NCBI GenBank assembly: GCA_030435675.1
Contig: CM059623.1
Location: 6,660,012-6,724,011, forward strand
Direction of reading: 5' to 3'
Length of the DNA: 64,000 nucleotides
From: Steinernema hermaphroditum
Taxonomy: Eukaryota; Nematoda; Chromadorea; Rhabditida; Steinernematidae
Below, piece by piece: positions 22,715-31,304 of the stretch. The notes under the pieces are model-generated. The model ran no database searches. It saw only the letters and a program-made list of their open reading frames with translations, and had not been told where the DNA came from. The stretch's first letter is position 1, and each line of letters starts with the position of its first letter. The position numbers were made by a program, and so were the translations under genes.

Positions 22715-23138
22715 ATGCTGACTACGCTGCTGCTTGCCACCCTCCTTCTGCATCACACTGCGTATTCGCGAAATGAGTGTTACCTCGTGTACGGTACACT
22801 CATGTGCGAAGGCAAGCCGGATACGGTAGCCAATGTCGTCGTGGACCTCAAGGACGATGATGGTAAAGCCAATTTAGCTTCGGAAGCACGGTGCATTTTT
22901 AGGTCTCATCGATGATCACCTCGGCCGTACCAAAACTAGTGTGAACGGAAGCTTTTCTGTCAGTGGATGTGGCTACGATCCTCTGCCATTCAACGCGCCC
23001 GACCCCTACTTGAAGATCATGCACAAGTGTGACAGCGCCTCGAACTACACGAATACCCGCAAATTCGAGATCGCTGTCTTCCCCGTCGCACTTCCTAAGG
23101 TACAGAATCTCGGAAAGATTTTCCTCGACGACGAATAG
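22715..23138 (+). CDS. Transthyretin-like (TTR) family secreted protein
   Basis: Nematode-specific secreted beta-sandwich family; some members bridge apoptotic cells and engulfing cells, most have unknown ligands. Two exons (22715-22862, 22903-23138; 40-nt intron) give 127 aa, typical for the family. A signal peptide is evident (MLTTLLLATLLLHHTAYS). The mature part has the family pattern: VYGTLMCEGKP, VVVDLKDDD, NGSFSVSGC with a conserved Cys, PDPYLKIMHKC, and a C-terminal NLGKIFLD. It is convergent with COA5, with 88 bp between stop codons. Confidence 0.9.
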
Positions 23139-23226
23139 GCTCCACAGTACTTCTGTTCGAATTCCTTTATATCGCAATACATTTGATGCATCCATGTGCA
23201 TCTGCAGAAATCACACAAACTATATC

Positions 23227-23603
23227 CTACAGATCGCCTTTTCGTCCTCGGAAGCGCGACCGCATGTCGACCTGAAGAGTGGTGGCAACGAGTTTGGCAA
23301 AAGCAAAGGGCTTCTTACCAGTGAACGCTTACAGTCGGAGAAATTGGAGAGCAGAGTGAAGCACCTGTCAGGAACTGAGCCGTCGTGAGCGTTGATGCAG
23401 TCCTTGGCCGATCGACAGTGTACCTAAATAGAACAGAGCTGGAAAAGGACACAAACGAATGAGGGCACCTGGACACAGTCGGATTCCTTCAAGCACTTCT
23501 TGAGCTCCTGTCTTAGGCGGTCGCAGGAAATGCCGCTCGCCTGGTGACTAGCCACGGCTGGGTCGGCGTACTCTTGCGATGAACTGTTGTGCAGCGAAGC
23601 CAT
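23227..23603 (-). CDS. COA5 / PET191-like cytochrome c oxidase assembly factor
   Basis: Twin-Cys intermembrane-space protein needed for complex IV assembly. Three exons (23469-23603, 23319-23423, 23227-23271; introns 45 and 47 nt) give 94 aa. Two CX9C motifs are present (CDRLRQELKKC and CFTLLSNFSDC) plus the intervening Cys residues (SDCVQ, KDC), followed by the family signature CKRSLVDMRSRFRGRKGDL. The chosen start MASLHNSS lies 6 nt after a TTCTTTGCAG acceptor, fitting trans-splicing; an in-frame ATG farther upstream (23639) would precede that acceptor and is less likely. Confidence 0.9.
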
Positions 23604-24107
23604 CGGACTCTGCAAAGAAGAAGCTGAGAAGGTCGCCAAAGAGCGCAGAATCCGTCGTTAGAAGCGCGGCATTGCGGCGGGGGGAAGAGTACGCAAGGTC
23701 CCGCCGCGACCGGCGCTGCAAAGTTGGCACCGTACGACGGCGTGCGTTGTTCGATTGGTTGTCGCGTCCTCAGCGGCGCTCTTCGCGTCGCCCGACTTTT
23801 CGGCGTTGTGCAAAGGCGCCGCAAACAACTCTGCTGCCCCACGTCCGTCACAGACGGTTCTGTGCCTAGCTCCCAAACTCCGGAGCGCTTGACTTTGCTT
23901 TTGTGTATTCGCTATGTTCTGAGGGAGATTCACAAGTCCTTGTCGTTCCGTGTGCGTTCAAATCGCGCCACATCGTTATCCTTCTGCGCTGGCGACTTCC
24001 AACCGACAAAGCAGAGCGATCTAACCACCGCTTCAGGTGCTATTGTATACCAATACAAACGCCTCGAATACCTTTCCTTTGATCACCTGACCCAAAGAGA
24101 TCCGAAG

Positions 24108-24936
24108 ATGTCCTACGGAGGTTACGGCGCTCGCCAGCAGAAACCTCTTCCCACTGAGCCTCCTTTCAAGGCGTACGTCGGAAATCTTCCCTTTGACTGT
24201 GTCCAAGGAGATTTCGATGATATCTTCCGCGATTGCAAGGTAGGACCGCTTTGTTTATGCGTCGTGTACTGGGGTTCTTTAGATAATTAACGTCCACATG
24301 TGCCGCGATCGCGAAACTGATCAGTTCAAAGGATTCGCCTATGTTGAATTTGACACCGTGGAGGACTTGGAGAGAGGATTAACCATCAACGGACACGTGA
24401 GTTGTAGAACATAGGATATCACACAAGGGACGTTTGCCTCTGCAGATGTTCGAAAATCGCCCTCTTCGCATCGACGTTGCTGACGACCCCAGAAAGAAGG
24501 ACCGCGGAGGATTCCGGGGTGGACGCGGAGCCGAGCGAGGTGGAAGCCGAGGAGGAGGTGGGTTTAATTTGTCTTTCCACGAGCTGCTAGCTTTCGTTTA
24601 GCTGGAGGAACTCAGCGTGGCCCGAGGCACGGAGGAAACTTCTCCCAGGGAGGGTCTCGTGGACCGCGCAGCTCCGCACCGGATAGCGACGGATGGCAGC
24701 TTCCGAAGAAGTCGGTTCCTCGTCGTGAGAACGACGTTGCTCCTTCGGCGGACCCCAACCGCCCCCGCCTGAAGCTGAAGCCGCGTTCCACGGATCCTGC
24801 TGAGATCGAGAGGAGACGACTTGCGGACGAAGAAGCCGAGCGACAACGCAGAGAGAAGATTTTCGCGGGAACCGCGGGATTGAAAATCGACGATAAGACC
24901 GAGAAGGCTTCTGGTGAAGCACCGGCTCACGAGTAG
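24108..24936 (+). CDS. eIF4H-like translation factor (C. elegans drr-2-like)
   Basis: RNA-binding cofactor that stimulates the eIF4A helicase during translation initiation. Four exons (24108-24239, 24283-24396, 24446-24557, 24602-24936) give 230 aa. One [23 protein letters not shown] (RNP2 region) and [12 protein letters not shown] (RNP1), preceded by the eIF4H-like LPTEPP motif. After it come an RGG-rich segment ([17 protein letters not shown]) and a charged C-terminus ([25 protein letters not shown]). First gene of a probable operon: AATAAA at 25277 and the trans-splice acceptor of the BolA gene about 100 nt further on. From memory, the C. elegans orthologue T12D8.2 neighbours acbp-5 (T12D8.3). 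Confidence 0.9.
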
Positions 24937-25276
24937 ATTCCAAGAGAACTCCTCCGCGCCGACCGTCCTGTGCCTTCGGCAACCGTACTTTGTTGTTTTG
25001 TTATTTGTTCCTTCTTCTCTGTAGTGCTTTTTCTTCCTGCTGAAAACTGTAAATATCGATATTTCGCTATAAGGTCTAATTTCTCTATTCCCGAACGCTT
25101 CCGACCTCGAGCACTCAATCGATACTAATCTACTCCATATCAAAAAGCTAAAAATTGTTATCTTTTGTTAAGTTTCGATCGTCCGCAAAACGGGCGCCAC
25201 CTCATCGACGTCTAGGTTCGTTATATTCTTCGTTAAACCGTTTGATGTAGCATCAAACCTTTATGTTACGGTATTA

Positions 25277-25282
25277 AATAAA
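25277..25282 (+). terminator. Poly(A) signal AATAAA, first cistron of the eIF4H operon
   Basis: AATAAA 341 nt after the eIF4H stop and about 98 nt before the AG (25379-25380) preceding the BolA start. This is the spacing typical of internal poly(A) / trans-splice sites in worm operons. Confidence 0.6.
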
Positions 25283-25378
25283 ATGTTCTTACTCCATCTT
25301 TCTCGCCACGAACCGCGTTGTGTACGTGCGGAAATATCGAATCGAGCTGCGATCACTGACAATGAGCGCTTGCATTGT

Positions 25379-25380
25379 AG
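25379..25380 (+). promoter_or_regulatory. Probable trans-splice acceptor of the BolA cistron
   Basis: GCATTGTAG followed after 5 nt by ATG (25386). No upstream coding exon fits this acceptor, so a spliced leader is the likely donor. Confidence 0.55.
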
Positions 25381-25385
25381 AAATC

Positions 25386-25690
25386 ATGGTGAGCGCAGAG
25401 GAAGTCGAGGCAAAGATCGTCGCCGCCGGTCTGTCGCCGTTGTATCTGAAGGTTGTCGACGAATCTGATGGCTGCGGTGCGAAGTTCGACATTGTGATTG
25501 CATCGGAGGAATTCCAAGGCAATACGAAACTCGGTTCGCACAGGTTGGCTTGCGGGGGATCAGCCAAGATGTATTTTATCGCTCTTTCAGGCTGGTGCAC
25601 GCGGCCCTGAAGGGGGAGATGGAGTCCATCCACGCCCTCACGATCCACACGTTTACTCCATCTCAGTGGGCCCAGAAAAACGCCGCCTAA
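25386..25690 (+). CDS. BolA-like protein (BOLA2 type)
   Basis: Small alpha-beta protein that works with monothiol glutaredoxins in cytosolic Fe-S cluster trafficking and iron sensing. Two exons (25386-25543, 25591-25690; 47-nt intron) give 85 aa, the normal BOLA2 length. Signatures: VSAEEVEAKIVAAGLSPLYL, DESDGCGAKFDIVIASEEF, then HRLVHAALKGEM carrying the invariant His, and HTFTPSQWAQK at the end. Two in-frame ATGs further upstream were rejected because the acceptor at 25379-25380 lies after them. Second gene of the probable eIF4H operon. Confidence 0.9.
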
Positions 25691-25820
25691 GACTTCGTGT
25701 TTTCTTGTGAAATGATGAGGATAAAGTTTTCGAGCACCTGGATCCCATTGTCACCTTCGAGTTCTTCTCTCTGTGCTATTTCTCGTCACCTTCGTGGAAC
25801 GATTTAAGATAGTGCCTTTC

Positions 25821-25822
25821 AG
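25821..25822 (+). promoter_or_regulatory. Probable trans-splice acceptor of the ACBD6 cistron
   Basis: GTGCCTTTCAG immediately followed by ATG (25823), 130 nt after the BolA stop. No upstream exon in frame. Confidence 0.5.
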
Positions 25823-26880
25823 ATGTTTGTTTATTCTGCTATAAAGTACTTAGCGCCTGGCGACGAAGAGAGGAAAACGACCAAGGGGTCGAAGACTCAA
25901 AGGTTCGATGTGTTCGGAGACCCGGTCGGCGTCGGGGAGGTCGACAAGTCCACCGAGGACCTCTTCAACTCCGCCTGTGACTTCCTTCAAACGGCGACGA
26001 GCCGAATTTCGCAAGAGGACCTTCTGTTTTTCTATGCCCACTTCAAGCAGGCGATGAACGGCGCCGCCGGTAAGTGTGCGATTCGAAGATGATTAGTCCG
26101 TTCCTTACAGACCCCGATGAGCGTCCGAACATATTCGAGCAGACGGCGCGGAGGAAGTTCGACGCGTGGAGGGCGCTGAAGGACATGACCCGGTCAGATG
26201 CCATGCTCGCCTACATAGAGAAGCTCGACAACCTCGACCTTGGATGGGACTCGCGGGCACAGAAGGTCGCGGAAAACTCACAGAAAGGCATTGGATCGGG
26301 CTTTGGAGTGAAACCCAGTCGTCCCATGCGAAACGTGGTACGGTCGGCGTTAGAGCTGCTCATTGGGGCTGCTCACTTTTGCAGAGCGAATCGGGTACGT
26401 CCGAAACTCAGTCGCTGGAGGAACGATGGTTCCACGCGATCCGTGCTGGGCGCATCGAGGCCCTGGCCCAGATGCACCGCGACCACCCGGAACTCATCAA
26501 CCACCACGAGGAGGAGAGTCTGGTAAGGAAGTTCATCCCTTGTAACTTATCCTTTTCCTGCAGCTCACAGCGCTCCATTGGGCTTCTGACACCGGGAACA
26601 CCACCGTTTGCAATCTTCTGATTGAGAACGGCGCCTTGATTGATGCTGTGGAGGTGGATGGTCAGACTCCGCTGCACTACGGTAGGTTCAGCTTCCTGTT
26701 CCCTACTAAGCCGTCGTCTCAGCCGTTGTGTGCGCCAATAAGGAAGTAGTGGAGTTGCTGCTGAAGCGCGGTGCCGATCCACACCAAAGAGACAAAGATG
26801 GACTTAGTGCCCTGGACATGGCTGAAGACGACGTCATATGTTCCCTCATAGAAGCGTTCATTCGGAAATCGGACGACTGA
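25823..26880 (+). CDS. ACBD6-like acyl-CoA-binding protein with ankyrin repeats (C. elegans acbp-5-like)
   Basis: Binds long-chain acyl-CoA esters; ACBD6 proteins support N-myristoylation and lipid remodelling. Five exons (25823-26069, 26111-26337, 26385-26522, 26564-26681, 26723-26880; introns 41-47 nt) give 295 aa, near the human length. Acyl-CoA-binding domain: FNSACDFLQTATSRISQEDL, LLFFYAHFKQA, then ARRKFDAWRALKDM and AMLAYIEKL. Two ankyrin repeats: LTALHWASDTGNTTVCNLL with NGALIDAVEVDGQTPLHYA, and ANKEVVELLLKRGADPHQRD. Third gene of the probable operon. The start codon sits directly after an AG acceptor; a longer N-terminus is possible but no exon was found for it. Confidence 0.92.
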
Positions 26881-27050
26881 GTCGTCGTCAACTCGCGTGA
26901 ACTGCATATTGCTTTTCGGGTTTTGTGTATACGTATAGCCGAGGGGGCTGCTCCCTTCGAAATAATTTATTAAAGTGACCCCTATTGGATTTGCGAAACA
27001 ATTAACAATACATCAAAATAAATAACGCGTACCCAGTCGGGCGGAAGGCC

Positions 27051-28180
27051 TCAGTGGAACAAGAAGCTGTACGGGTAGCCTTGATATTTGGCACGGAATA
27101 CAGATATGAGAAGGCTGAAGAAGACGACGACGAGTCCAAGACCGAGGAAGACGAAAACTATAAGCATAAGCATTGGTATATAATAGAAAAGAACGCTGGT
27201 ATCTCACCTCTTCGTTTGCCACTGTCTCCCTTTTCGTTATCAGCGGCTTCGTTCAAAAGAATCATTCCAACGGTTACAGCAGCGTACAACACAGCAACAA
27301 TGTATGTTTCAGCAACAAGTTGAAATTGTGTGCTTCCGTGAATAACAGAAGTTTCCCGAGTCTGAGGATTAGTCATGATGAAAGGGGGAGAGCGAATGTG
27401 GTTCCACATCTGGCCGGACATAAAGGCAAACACGATTCCAAGACAAATAAGCGCCCAGCAAGTACGGTTGTACAAGAACTCCAGATTGTTACGTCGCATG
27501 TAGAGTAATCCAAGAACCAGCATCGCTAGAAGCATGATCACGGCGGGTCCGGCGTAATTAGGAGGGCGCAGAACTCGGATCTAAATAAAGTGGAGATGCT
27601 GAGGTCGACGGCCCTGAGATGGCTTACGTTGATATCTGTGCGTTCCTGCACGAAGCGAGCCATGGCATCGGCATCAATTCCGTAGCGTTGGAAATCCATC
27701 TGATCTTGTCTCTTCTTGTTTCCTTTAGCGGGGAAGTGGTAGAGCACCGGTGCAGTGTTCAGATTCAGCTGCTGGAAAATGTCGGGAGCTTCTTCATAGT
27801 CGACAACAGCGAAGTAAAGGGACTTGAGCTCGGGATAAGTGTAGCGGAAGGAGTTTGCCAAAACGTAGAATTCGTCATATGCGGGTCTAGAAGAACGTCA
27901 GTTTCTATATAGCGTTCTGCAGGGAAACTTACTTGCAAATGGGGCAGTTGACACCAGCAGACAGCGCTGTGAACATGACAATCATGGAATAGTTTCTGGG
28001 ACTAGTGCGCACAAGATTCTTCCAGCGATCGCCATTCATATTGATAACCGGGCGTTTATAAAGCCATTCCTGCAGATTCTTGACCTTCTCTTCAAGGGTC
28101 AACGAGCTGCCTCGCTGGGCGATGGCTAAGGTAGCAAATGCCACCAGCGCGATTGCAAGCATGTACGAGCTCCTGGTCAT
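27051..28180 (-). CDS. MAGT1/TUSC3 (OST3/OST6) oligosaccharyltransferase subunit
   Basis: ER membrane thioredoxin-like subunit of the STT3B-type oligosaccharyltransferase, which holds cysteine-containing substrates by mixed disulfide for N-glycosylation. Four exons (27933-28180, 27628-27886, 27208-27580, 27051-27157) give 328 aa, normal for the family. Signal peptide [19 protein letters not shown]; thioredoxin-like domain with the redox motif [23 protein letters not shown] with the cis-Pro region; then four membrane segments ([70 protein letters not shown]) and the tail [15 protein letters not shown]. The start follows an AG acceptor at 28186-28187 and lies about 160 nt after the ZMAT2 stop: probable second cistron. 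Confidence 0.95.
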
Positions 28181-28185
28181 ATCAC

Positions 28186-28191
28186 CTGCAG
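28186..28191 (-). promoter_or_regulatory. Probable trans-splice acceptor of the MAGT1 cistron
   Basis: Minus-strand CTGCAG followed after 5 nt (GTGAT) by ATG at 28180. It lies about 90 nt downstream of the AATAAA that ends the ZMAT2 transcript, as expected of an operon junction. Confidence 0.6.
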
Positions 28192-28280
28192 CACACATCA
28201 GGTCAAACGAACGGTAGGACAACATACAAATACTTATGGTCGTAAACCAATATCAAGATAAAACAATATTCATAAGAACA

Positions 28281-28286
28281 TTTATT
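28281..28286 (-). terminator. Poly(A) signal AATAAA of ZMAT2
   Basis: Minus-strand AATAAA about 54 nt after the ZMAT2 stop at 28340. Confidence 0.7.
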
Positions 28287-28339
28287 GTACATGATTCCAA
28301 CATGTTCGTAGTTTGTACATGAGGCCCTGAACTTGCTAC

Positions 28340-29026
28340 CTACTTTTTCTTTGCCGAACCAAAACCACCGAAACCCATCGCAGCAGCAATGTCCTCATCG
28401 ATTTGGAAACTGTCTTCGACTGGCTTCTTCCTCTTTCGGTTTTGTTCTATCTTTTTCTGCTTTGAGTGGTCTATCATTCGCGCCTCCTCCTCTCTTATTG
28501 CTTGACGCTGTGCCTCCTCATCAACCTCGCGCGTTTTGGATACTTCTGTAATGTACAGGAAATCACTATTTCACATATGCAAGACCTTACTTTCTTGCTT
28601 CTTTTGCGCGAACCGTTCCTTGACATCATCAAGAGTACTTCGCTTTATCTTCATGGACATCCCCATGTTCCGTTGATGATTTTTTCCATTGATGTGATCC
28701 AGGAAATTAATCGAATCCTTGACAACACAATCACAAACATCGCAATAGAAGCCGCCCGTTTCGGCCGATGGAGTGGTTTTGTTGATCACAACAGATTTTC
28801 CGACTTTAGATTCCAAGTCCACCTTGTAATCACGCGCCTTAAGCAACTCCTTTTTGGGTTTCGGACCGGGTTCAGCGTCGCGCGGCTTCTTACCGTGCTT
28901 CTGAGCCCATTCCTCCTTCTCGCGATTCACTCGCTCGCGGGCCTTCGCTTCCCATTCGGCTGAATTCCATGTCTGACGGTGGCCGCTGCTCGAAGTGGCC
29001 GCGCCACTCTTCTCGTAGAAGGACAT
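28340..29026 (-). CDS. snu-23: ZMAT2 / Snu23 spliceosomal zinc-finger protein
   Basis: Component of the U4/U6.U5 tri-snRNP and pre-catalytic spliceosome. Two exons (28591-29026, 28340-28545; 45-nt intron) give 213 aa. A single matrin-type C2H2 zinc finger: [20 protein letters not shown] followed by [13 protein letters not shown]. The N-terminus [15 protein letters not shown], the basic linker ([16 protein letters not shown]) and the C-terminal [15 protein letters not shown] match the family. The start lies 14 nt after a CTTCATTTCAG acceptor, probably trans-spliced. First cistron of a probable two-gene operon with MAGT1; from memory the C. elegans orthologues ZK686.4 and ZK686.3 are also adjacent. 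Confidence 0.95.
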
Positions 29027-29523
29027 CGGTACTTCGAAGAGATCTGAAATGAAGAACGTGTAGGAAACACCGCGAAAGGGCAGTCAACGCGCTGAATATC
29101 GAAAAGCGACGATCGCGACTGTTGTCGACCCTGACGACGTGGACTCCGTCCCCCGTAAAACTCGCACTCTTGTCGCGTCGGGACCACCCTGACGACAGAC
29201 GCTCTCAAAGCGTTCTGCGTGGAAGAACTGAACGGCGCAGCGGCGACCGGCCGATCAGCTGCAAGTAGGGGACATGCCTTTGGGGATTGCGTCCTGGCGC
29301 GATGCCAGGGCGCCTCACTCTTCGCGAGTCTCGCTAGAAGAATGGCCAAAGCGGTCGTGCGCCTATTGCGATCGGCTGGGCGGCAGGGGCGCTGTGCGAT
29401 CTTCCAGGCGCCTGTTGTTTCGCCGATGACTTTCCGCGGTTGCTCGGCGCCCACCACACATCATCGTCTTCGATTGTCAGTGTGGTTGGATCTTCGCATA
29501 TTGTATCGATCCGTTTGCTTTTT

Positions 29524-30009
29524 GACTTTATTTCGTGAATCAAAGGCATTACGCCTTGCGCGACACCGAAAATAGACAAACAGAGGATGTCTGGCAGACG
29601 ACTTCATCTCTGGCGCGGCGTAGATGTCGAACCGGTCGTAGACGGCGCAATTCACGGGGTATCTGGGAATCGACAAATCTTCAGCTGCGGCAGCGGAATA
29701 TCGTTGCGGCACAGCGGACGCTTCTGAGCTTGCATCTGATGGTCCGTGGTCCGGGAGTTGCGTCATCGCTGGTCCTCAGAGCGTCGGTGACCTTCGGGAT
29801 GACATCTCACGTAGCATTGGGCGTCAGATTCCTGGCGTCGGGCATCTTGTTGTCAGCGGTGGTGGGACTACGGCTTCCGGGTGTCCCAATTCCCTCTGGA
29901 AGTCGGAACAGTCACAACTGCCACGGGGTTTGCCATCTGACCAACCAGACACTCACAGAGTGACCGGAGGACCGACCGCTCGCCACCGCGACACGAGTGA
30001 GAGTCTCGT
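29524..30009 (-). mobile_element. Non-autonomous non-LTR retroposon, copy 2
   Basis: About 486 bp, clearly the same family as 12087-12601. Shared stretches include ACCGGTCGTAGACGGCGC, TTGTTGTCAGCGGTGGTGGG and GTCCCAATTCCCTCTGGAAG. On the minus strand it ends AATAAAGTCAAAAAG. Flanks give a near-perfect target duplication (GTTTGCTTTT at 29513 and GTTTGCCTTT at 30010). It sits between the ZMAT2 promoter and RSU1. Confidence 0.75.
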
Positions 30010-30177
30010 TTGCCTTTCTCTTTCGGAAGTCCTATGAATAAAATTCCAGAAGGGTTTTTTATAATTGTGCAGTTCCACCATTTGTGGTAGCTTCTCTGGC
30101 CATTTGTGTCATTGCTCGTTCCTCTGGAAAAGGCTTTCCACCGGCCTAAAGGTTGGCGTTTCAGGGACCCTGACAGA

Positions 30178-31118
30178 ATGGGAAAGCGCGATGTTAGGGA
30201 GGACAACGCGGAAGAGATCGAACACATCGATCGTGGAATCATCAGCATCAACGACATTTCTTTCAATTGTGCGTCTTTGGCAGTCAGCCTTGCCAACCTT
30301 AACAGCTTTTAGTCCAAAACTACAACCTAACGCGACTCACTCTTAGTCATAACAAACTCTCCTCGATTCCACAAAACATTTCGGAACTGGTCAACCTCGA
30401 GGTTCTGACTTTGTGGAACAACCTGATCGAGGAGCTCCCCACATCGATCTCGTCACTCCCACGACTGCGCTGCCTTAACGTCGGGTACGGTAGTACATCA
30501 TTTCATCCCTCACAGTCGATTCTAGAATGAATCGTCTCACCATTCTGCCCCGCGGTTTCGGTTCTTGTCCGAGCCTCGAGGTACTTGACCTCACCTACAA
30601 TAACTTGAGTGAGCGCAGCCTCCCTGGCAATTTTTTCTTTATTCGGACACTACGTGCGCTCTATCTCAGCGACAACGACTTCGAGTACTTCCCTGCAGAC
30701 GTTGAGCACCTTAAAAACCTCCAGATCCTCGCCTTGAGAGAAAATGATCTTCTTGAACTCCCAGCAGAACTTGGCAGTCTGCCGAAGCTCCGTGAACTTC
30801 ACATCCAGGTAAGCCGACCTGCCGTTACCAAGCACCTTCAAATAGGGAAACCGACTTCGCATGCTGCCTCCAGAAATGGGAAAACTCGACCTTGTCGGAC
30901 CTAAGCAGGTGTGTCGTCTAGAACACAATCCCTGGATCGGACCGTTAGCCGAGCAGCTCCATAATGGCGGAGCCACTGCTTTCTGGGAGTACATCCGGTC
31001 CAGTGAAAACTACCAGTTCATCTACGGCAAAGAGTGCGCCGCGCAGTCACCCGTACCGGCCAAAAACCCCAATCACAGCAAAAAAATATGCAGGCTGCCC
31101 GCGAAGCCTGTATGCTAA
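30178..31118 (+). CDS. rsu-1: RSU1, Ras suppressor leucine-rich-repeat protein
   Basis: Leucine-rich-repeat protein that binds PINCH in the ILK-PINCH-parvin integrin adhesion complex (muscle attachment in worms). Four exons (30178-30268, 30313-30484, 30526-30808, 30846-31118; introns 44, 41 and 37 nt) give 272 aa, the family length. Successive LRRs: LTRLTLSHNKLSSIPQNISE, LVNLEVLTLWNNLIEELP, LEVLDLTYNNLSERSLPGNF, LRALYLSDNDFEYFP, LQILALRENDLLELPAELG. The C-terminal cap NPWIGPLAEQ and EYIRSSENYQFIYG is characteristic of RSU1. The start lies 14 nt after a GCGTTTCAG acceptor. The second intron begins GTACGGTAG. Confidence 0.95.
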
Positions 31119-31304
31119 AAATCTGACGAGTCACGTCAGCTGTCGATATTTTTGCTCCACAAAATTTGCTTGCATGATGCCATTGAATCTGTACATCTCA
31201 CGATCCTAATAAGCTGCCATTGGAAGAAACTGAAGTGTAGTAAAGCGCTTCAATTGAGTAAACGTTTCAAACCTTACAAAGTCACAATGTTAGAATCAAC
31301 CTTC

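Noticed and set aside
25320..25385. Upstream in-frame start codons for the BolA gene
   Set aside because: They precede the TTGTAG acceptor at 25379-25380; the shorter start gives the normal BOLA2 length.
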